Assembly: GCA_004325065.1 (NCBI GenBank)
Contig: PITI01000294.1
Location: forward strand, 1-15,215
DNA from: Hamiltosporidium magnivora
Lineage: Eukaryota > Microsporidia > Dubosqiidae
DNA: 15,215 nucleotides
Direction of reading: 5' to 3'
Shown: in pieces, positions 9,749 to 15,215 of the stretch
Position numbering within the stretch: the stretch's first letter is position 1
How the letters are laid out: each line of letters starts with the position of its first letter
Notes under the pieces: generated by a model
Database searches by the model: none
What the model saw: only the letters and a program-made list of their open reading frames with translations
What the model was told of the DNA's origin: nothing
Translations under genes and position numbers: made by a program

Positions 9749-11918
9749 CTACTTTTTAACAAACACATCTCTCCTCTCCGCTTAAATCAGTAGTGTTTTC
9801 TTATGGTTTCCGGGTACATTACTTTTATATCAATATCTTCAGGAAGATTTATAGAAGCAGAAACATTGAATTTATCCTTTTTTTATGATCTGCATCCCTT
9901 CATTGATGGTGTTTTTAAAAAGCGTCATATATACTTACAATTTTCGATATATATATCGGCTAGTAGTTAAAACCCATTTTTTCTAGTTGCTATTCTTATT
10001 TAATGATAAATTTTTTTAAATTTTTATGTTTTTTATTCCTTCTAATTCAATTTTTGTCACGATACATTTCATTTTGATGAAAAAAATTAACCTTTTAAAG
10101 ATTAAGTGTATTTTTCCTCCAAGGCATGAATATAAGAAAAAAAAACGAACCTTTCATTACAAGAAAGTTTGCTTAAAAAACTTGATCTGTTAAATGTATT
10201 TTTAATTTGTTTAAATTTGTTTTGAAATAAGTTCGACAGTTAATTTTATTTTAAATCATCCTTTTTAATTTGTCTAATCAATTTTTCACTGTAACAATTG
10301 CAAACTTATAAATTATTTTATTCTTCACAAAATGATTTAGATATCGCAAAACTTGTGCCTTTTCATCTAGAAAAGCATAAATATATTTTTTAGAATTATT
10401 CAGATCGAGAAGATGTTGTGATTTGCTGAATTCGACGTTTGGCCAAGAAAATATTAAGGAGAGGTGGTATAATATGGGTCTGTCTAAAATAAGACAATTG
10501 TATAAATAGATTCGACTGTGTTTTTGAGATTTATAGGCTAAATGCAGGTTTCAATTCTTACGTGTATGTAAAGCTTTCCAAGGTAGTTTTGAGGTATGAC
10601 CTCATAATCAGGCAACACTTAACGTGGAAAACCATCATAAGCCACACACCAATAAATAATTTTCGGCTGTCAGCCAATCGGTTATTCTTTCGTGCTTTGT
10701 TATTTTCCGCAAGCTGAAGTGAGTCTTGTAAAGTAAAAGCTTGTTCACTAAAGAATATACTCGGCTTTTTATATTAGGTAGAATATAAATTTAATTGTAA
10801 TTTTTACTACAATTTTTAGTATTATAACCGCTTTCATTTCCAAATATCTATTTTTCAAACAGAAGTGACTCATAATTCGCTTTCAAGGCTTATGTTTTTA
10901 TTTACTTAAAAAAAGAACGATGCTTTTGTTCGCATCAGCATGTTATGTTACAGAGTTATAGAAGCATTTTACACCTAGATTATTATTTGCTCAATTCCTA
11001 TCAGATTTACAAAGTGCTGCAATTTTCTTCTGTTCTTTAAAAACATTTATATTCTGAACCTAGCAAAATTTTCCCTCGTTGTGTAATCGAACTCTTCGTT
11101 TCTTAGACTATTGAAAAATTTATAATACTATTATTTTTTACTTTAGGGTTTTGCTTGGTTCCCATACATTATTGCACTTTATTTGTTACATACAATTGTT
11201 CGCTGAATGTTTCCCAATTTCTTTTTAGTAACACATATATCCTATACTTAACTATATGAATCTTATTGTTGGAACAGTTTGGAGTTCATTAGCGTTACAC
11301 ACCTTAAACTACCGTTATTTCATTCGAAATTCTTTGTTTGCTCTGTTCGATAAAAGACTTGCCAAAAATATTGATTTCTCAGCTCAACATAGTATCAAAA
11401 TTTTACAACTTCTATTTTATAGTGCTAAAAGGGCTCCTGCTTCCTCGTCATGTTTTCTTGTTTCTCAAAAATACTAACCCACTCTATTATCATTTGACAA
11501 CAAGACATTAGCCAAGTCCTCTCAAAAAGATTTTAAATAAAATTCTGTTGGTTGCATATTAAAGTTGATGCCCTTTATTTAACACAAAAACATTTTCTAA
11601 CTTTTGATATTAGTTTCGTGTATATTTCTTCGAATTAACTACTAGTAAGACGGTCTAAAATCTTTTATTAACCTCAAGTATTTATAAGAATCAAGTCCTT
11701 TATAAAAGTGAAAAAAGTTCTACATCGTTGTTTCCGACAAAGATCTATACTCTGATCTCTATACCACTATTAATGGCACTCATATAAATATATTAGAACA
11801 AACTTTTATAGATTAAATTTGAGTTTAATAAAAAGATTTTTTTAAAAAAATGGTAATGTAAAAAAAGATACAAAACATGCAATAGTTTCAATTTTTTTTA
11901 TTAGGAAACACCATAACT
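9749..11918. other. AT-rich region with possible further element remnants
   Basis: Just upstream of the integrase fossil, about 9749-9900, minus-strand peptide fragments such as YPETIRKHY and KRRGEMC may be the start of its zinc-binding domain. Beyond that, GC-richer patches occur at about 10440-10740 and 11260-11470. They contain short open frames, including a stop-bounded minus-strand frame of 71 codons at 10773-10558. I could not tie any of them to a family. No promoter, tRNA or terminal repeat is evident. Confidence 0.35.
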
Positions 11919-12738
11919 CTATATTTTTATCTTTTCGGATGGAACCGCTTCTTTCAAATTTTTAAAAAATTCTGCGTTAATAAGTGTCCTATTGTTGCAT
12001 ATTTCAAGAAATACGTCATTTGATAAGCTGATTTTTGTAAAAATAGTAATCAAAAATGGAATTTGACATCTTAATAACGACAATTTCTTAAGTTTTTTCA
12101 ATTTAGAAATAAATTCCAAATCTGATTGGAAACATATATATTTGACAAATATATATATTTTATATTATAGTCTTTAGCATTGCAAAATAGATCTGATATA
12201 GAAATAAGTCTTAGATTAATATCAATAAATTTTATATTCTCCGAATTCAAGTTATTTTTGAAAACTTTCACATCTTCATTTCCAATCACAAAACGAGACA
12301 GATTTAGTTTCTTTACTTGGGAAAAATTATTTCTTGAGAACAAACATTTTAAAGAACCTGTCTCGCATTTAGCACTTAAATGGAGCAATTCTTTCGGCTC
12401 AAAATTCGAAAGCAATTTCATTTCAGAAATATCAATGTATTCCTTGTATAAAAAAACATCTAAAAGTTCAAAATGTCTGATATTAATTTTCCCCGCGTCA
12501 GGCCATCTTAAATTAATTCTTCTATCCATAAGAAAGTTAATTCGTTTTAAATTGGTCATTAGGTTAACCAATTCATAAAAATATCTAAAATTTCATCACA
12601 TTCAGCCCTAAATATAAAGCATTCAATAGTATTGTTATTAATATTCATTTTCTTTTCCAAAGAAATTTCTGTTTCGAAAATTTTTAACGTTTTAAGCTTA
12701 TATAAGTCTAGAATATCTTCTAAAAAACTACAGTTTAT
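11919..12738 (-). pseudogene. C-terminal part of the LRR-like gene, broken into three frames
   Basis: Three minus-strand frames follow the 499-codon ORF and continue its Leu/Ile/Asn-rich repeat pattern. The first is 12738-12559 (59 codons; SFLEDILDLYKLKTLKIF). The second is open 12571-12098 (157 codons; VKKLNLSRFVIGNEDVKVF). The third is 12119-11919 (66 codons; SKLKKLKKLSLLRCQIPFL). None has a credible ATG at its 5' edge; the second and third could only begin at TTG. Each overlaps the previous one by a few to about 20 bases, as expected for single-base indels rather than separate genes. LxxLxL spacing typical of leucine-rich repeats is clearest in the last two. Likely breaks are near 12735-12741, at the A-run 12577-12581, and near 12120-12135. 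Either this is a decaying gene copy or the assembly carries indel errors at homopolymers. Introns are less likely: no splice motifs stand out. Confidence 0.7.
12134..12156. repeat. Perfect 11-base palindrome at a reading-frame break
   Basis: ATATATATTTG at 12134-12144 is followed by one A and then by its exact reverse complement at 12146-12156. It lies in the LRR-like gene just upstream, in the gene's sense, of its last frame break. A hairpin of this kind is a natural slippage site in replication, amplification or assembly. Confidence 0.7.
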
Positions 12739-14234
12739 TTAGAATTGTTAATTATTATTTTCCTAATGTTTCTTTCAAAGAAAGTACCTTTTACATTAAA
12801 TTCATTTAAATCTAGCTCTTCAAAAATTATTGAAATATCAAAAAATTCAATAAAACATCCAATCTGACAACTTATTTCCCATAGTTTGTATTTTAAATCC
12901 AAAAATTCAAAGATTTTTATTTTTCCTGTCCAAATATTTTCATCAAAAAGAGATGCAAATGAACTGGTACTATAATCAATGTTTATGTCTTGGTTAAAAT
13001 TTTCTTTCTCATATGAAAATTCTTCTTTAGATTTTCCTTCTTTTTGTTGAGAATTAATAATAATATCCTTGATACCATCAAGTTTTTCAAGTATCTGATA
13101 TTCTGAAATCAAATTTTGTTGATATGTAATAAAACGATCATAAAAGATAAACTCCTCGATCTTATTTAAATTATTCGAGAATTTTAAATTTGTTTTGATT
13201 TTAGGTTCTAGAAAGACAATTTTTTTCAGATAAATAAATGCTTGGTTTGTATTAAGAGAGATTATCAATTTATTACGGATCTTAATGTTATAAAATACGA
13301 TTTCATTAAGCGTTTTTTTTAAATTATCCAAAATGAAACAACAAATTTCTAAATATTTAGATTCTAAATCATGTATATGAAGATATTTCAAGTCAAAAGT
13401 GTTTAGTAATATGATGAATAGGTTCTTTCTTTTTACATTTCCTGTTATCTTTTTCAAAAATTTTTCAAAGAAATCACCTTTCAAAATCAATAAATACTTT
13501 CTATTGGCGGTATAGAATGCTTCATACACCTCAAATAATAAAAAATTTTTTTCCTTGATAAAAATCCATGGTTCAAAGTTATTTTCGTGTTTAAACTCTT
13601 TAAAATATTCTTGAGATATTATTTTGAAATATGCATGAGAGAATATTTTTTGTTTTGAAAAATGTAACTGAATTTTATCGACAACATCATTCTCTAATTC
13701 TGTTGATTGTGATAATGATAAAAAAATTAAAATTAGAACCTTTCTTAATTTATTATCATATTGTACTCGTAAATATTCTAAAAAGTATAAAATGGTGTAA
13801 AAACTTTCTATTGTCATTTTTTCATATAAAAAATAGTAGGAAATTATAAAACTATAAAAAATTTTAAAATTGGATGTTGTTATATGACGACACAGAAATA
13901 TCTCTTGAGTCGAATTTTTAATATCCAAATTTGGAAAAATATCAAATTTTAAACCAGAAATTTCAATATCCTCGAAAATATATTTGTCGTATTCTATACC
14001 GTTTTCTTTATCAAACAAATACTTTATAAGCTCGATTTCCATTGTTTTTTCACGATCATCTCTTTTTGTTTGGCAAAAACACTCGGTTTTTGCTTCTCTA
14101 ATATTTAAATTTAAAAAATGTTCTTGGCTATCTCGAGCAACATAGACTATCACATCTCTCTCACTTGAATTACAAACAAATATCAAAATATAAAACATAT
14201 TCTTTGATCCTAAAAAATTTAAATTGAATTGCAT
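12735..14234 (-). CDS. LRR-like protein, N-terminal ORF of a broken gene
   Basis: This 499-codon frame runs from ATG to TAA. The N-terminus has a short hydrophobic run at about residues 13-21 (MFYILIFVC). A start at Met13 would place it exactly like a short signal peptide, so that ATG is a plausible alternative. Residues 30-80 are polar with Cys and charged residues (CFCQTKRDD). From about residue 310 on, Leu/Ile spaced two to three residues apart with Asn recurs (for example LKKIVFLEPKIKTNLKF and FEELDLNEFNVKGTF), resembling irregular leucine-rich repeats; this is a pattern call only. A charged insert (QQKEGKSKEEFSYEKE) interrupts the repeats. The protein ends in mid-repeat (NIRKIIINNSK), and the next frame continues the pattern, so the TAA is probably a premature stop after a frameshift. 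LRR proteins are usually binding scaffolds; the partner is unknown. If this copy is expressed it would be truncated. Confidence 0.65.
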   Translation of the reverse strand: MQFNLNFLGSKNMFYILIFVCNSSERDVIVYVARDSQEHFLNLNIREAKTECFCQTKRDDREKTMEIELIKYLFDKENGIEYDKYIFEDIEISGLKFDIFPNLDIKNSTQEIFLCRHITTSNFKIFYSFIISYYFLYEKMTIESFYTILYFLEYLRVQYDNKLRKVLILIFLSLSQSTELENDVVDKIQLHFSKQKIFSHAYFKIISQEYFKEFKHENNFEPWIFIKEKNFLLFEVYEAFYTANRKYLLILKGDFFEKFLKKITGNVKRKNLFIILLNTFDLKYLHIHDLESKYLEICCFILDNLKKTLNEIVFYNIKIRNKLIISLNTNQAFIYLKKIVFLEPKIKTNLKFSNNLNKIEEFIFYDRFITYQQNLISEYQILEKLDGIKDIIINSQQKEGKSKEEFSYEKENFNQDINIDYSTSSFASLFDENIWTGKIKIFEFLDLKYKLWEISCQIGCFIEFFDISIIFEELDLNEFNVKGTFFERNIRKIIINNSK

Positions 14235-14901
14235 GCGTTTGAAATATAATTTTTTTTTAGATTTTTTTAAATCAATTAACTATTTAAATATAAACAAAAA
14301 AAATTATGTTTTAACTGACAATAGTATAAAAAACAAGCCGAAGATTTTATAATATAAGCCAAAATATGAATAGACATCAGAAAATAAATACATTAAATGA
14401 AAAATATAATAGATTATCACAAGTAACTTAGTATTTCTGTCAATAATTTTTTATGATAGAATTTAGATCTAAGATTTTTTCAATTATTCAGTAGCCCTTT
14501 TTTTGGATTAAAATAGATTATTAAATAGTTATTTTTATTTTTTTTAAAAATTAACTGAGGCTTTAGATCGTTTTTTTTATATTCTAAATTTAAATTTTCT
14601 AATTAATCATTTTTTTAGAATATTTATAAAATCTGATTGCATTTTTTTTAAAAAATACTCAAAAGACAATTATTATTAATATGTTAGATTAAAATTCAGC
14701 CTAAATATATTCATGAACATTATTTAAAATAAAATTTAAATCAAAATAAATATCTTAAATATACTTTTTTTAATATTTCTTACATGTATATTTTATTATT
14801 TAGATTTTTTGGAAAAATAAAATAAAAATAAAAATTCTCAATAAATTTCGTTTCTTTTTTATACATATTTGATTTATATAGCTGTGAAATTATTTATATC
14901 A
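14235..14901. other. AT-rich upstream spacer with A/T homopolymers
   Basis: This lies between the LRR-like gene start and the right inverted repeat. It is almost pure A/T with many runs of T or A. No promoter motif can be picked out against this background, and no ORF or RNA gene is seen. Confidence 0.6.
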
Positions 14902-15215
14902 CTTTGTTTAAAAGTATCACATCGTTTTAAAATAGTGGCAAGTGTTATATTTCTTTTCATGTCATTAACGCAGTTCTAGGTTTAACATAAATAACTGCTA
15001 CCCCAACACTCCATCGGTAACCCCTGCGATACTTACGTCTCAAAGCCTTTCATCTACCGAGTGTGTAAAACCTAATTCATAGGCGATGCAGTTGCCCGGA
15101 GTTATTTAATTTCCGTCATTAGGTGTGATCGAAGGCCCAAGCCCACCCTCTGGGCTCTCCTAAGACTTTGCAGCATTCCCACAAACTCTACACTTTCTGA
15201 ACCCAATAAACTTCT
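14902..15215 (-). repeat. Right copy of the flanking inverted repeat (truncated by window end)
   Basis: Read on the minus strand from 15215, this matches 80-387 almost from its first base, so the repeat must continue beyond the window. It keeps a stem at 15140-15145 with 15151-15156 and another at 14970-14975 with 14993-14998, in the same places as the left copy. The first stem's loop is five bases here and one base in the left copy. The divergence shows that the two copies are not a recent duplication and not identical ends kept the same by gene conversion. The function is unknown. Confidence 0.85.

Noticed and set aside
10558..10773. Open minus-strand frame of 71 codons
   Set aside because: It has no ATG at its 5' end and no motif. 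Frames of this length are expected occasionally in a 15-kb window.
11256..11477. Plus-strand 73-codon frame
   Set aside because: Although it has an ATG, there is no motif, leader or neighbour to support it. The minus strand over the same bases is also fragmentarily open.
12180..12578. Plus-strand 132-codon frame
   Set aside because: It is the antisense shadow of the LRR-like gene, begins at an arbitrary start codon, and its translation lacks any domain pattern.
1..15215. Maverick/Polinton-like element or linear plasmid with terminal inverted repeats
   Set aside because: Size and inverted ends fit, but there is no DNA polymerase, packaging ATPase, protease or capsid gene, and the only integrase is a fossil. 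The repeats are also diverged.

Overview
The window is very AT-rich DNA (judged by eye) with few genes. It most resembles a gene-poor region of a microsporidian-like, intron-poor parasite genome. The pointers are uninterrupted ORFs, a secreted-looking orphan protein, a leucine-rich-repeat (LRR)-like family, short A/T-rich leaders (one with a GGG then AAATTT arrangement), and a decayed integrase. No marker gene such as a ribosomal protein, tRNA or unambiguous rRNA is present, so the assignment is an inference. Nothing looks bacterial: there are no Shine-Dalgarno sites and no operons.

Layout. (1) 80-387 and 14902-15215 are diverged, oppositely oriented copies of one comparatively GC-rich, possibly structured sequence, so the window is bounded by an inverted repeat; the right copy runs off the end. 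(2) 388-3576 is AT-rich and largely featureless, with a possible 54-residue ORF beside the left repeat and a doubtful decayed coding stretch near 2251-2640. (3) 3577-5499 (minus) is the one clearly intact gene: a 640-residue orphan with an N-terminal signal-like segment and a 12-residue tandem repeat. (4) 5500-11918 is mostly decayed DNA; its clearest content is an integrase fossil on the minus strand at about 9093-9748. Shorter, unidentified open stretches lie at 7124-7282 and 7844-8110. (5) 11919-14234 (minus) holds an LRR-like gene: a 499-codon ORF followed by three overlapping or abutting frames that continue the same kind of protein, so it reads as one gene of about 770 codons with three frame breaks. 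(6) 14235-14901 is AT-rich spacer.

The two substantial genes are both on the minus strand and both start with a hydrophobic stretch, so exported proteins are plausible. Nothing shows that they act together. Lineage-specific proteins, a decaying gene copy, a dead mobile element and inverted flanking repeats together suggest a subtelomere-like or accessory region. The flanking repeats may also simply be where an assembly stopped.
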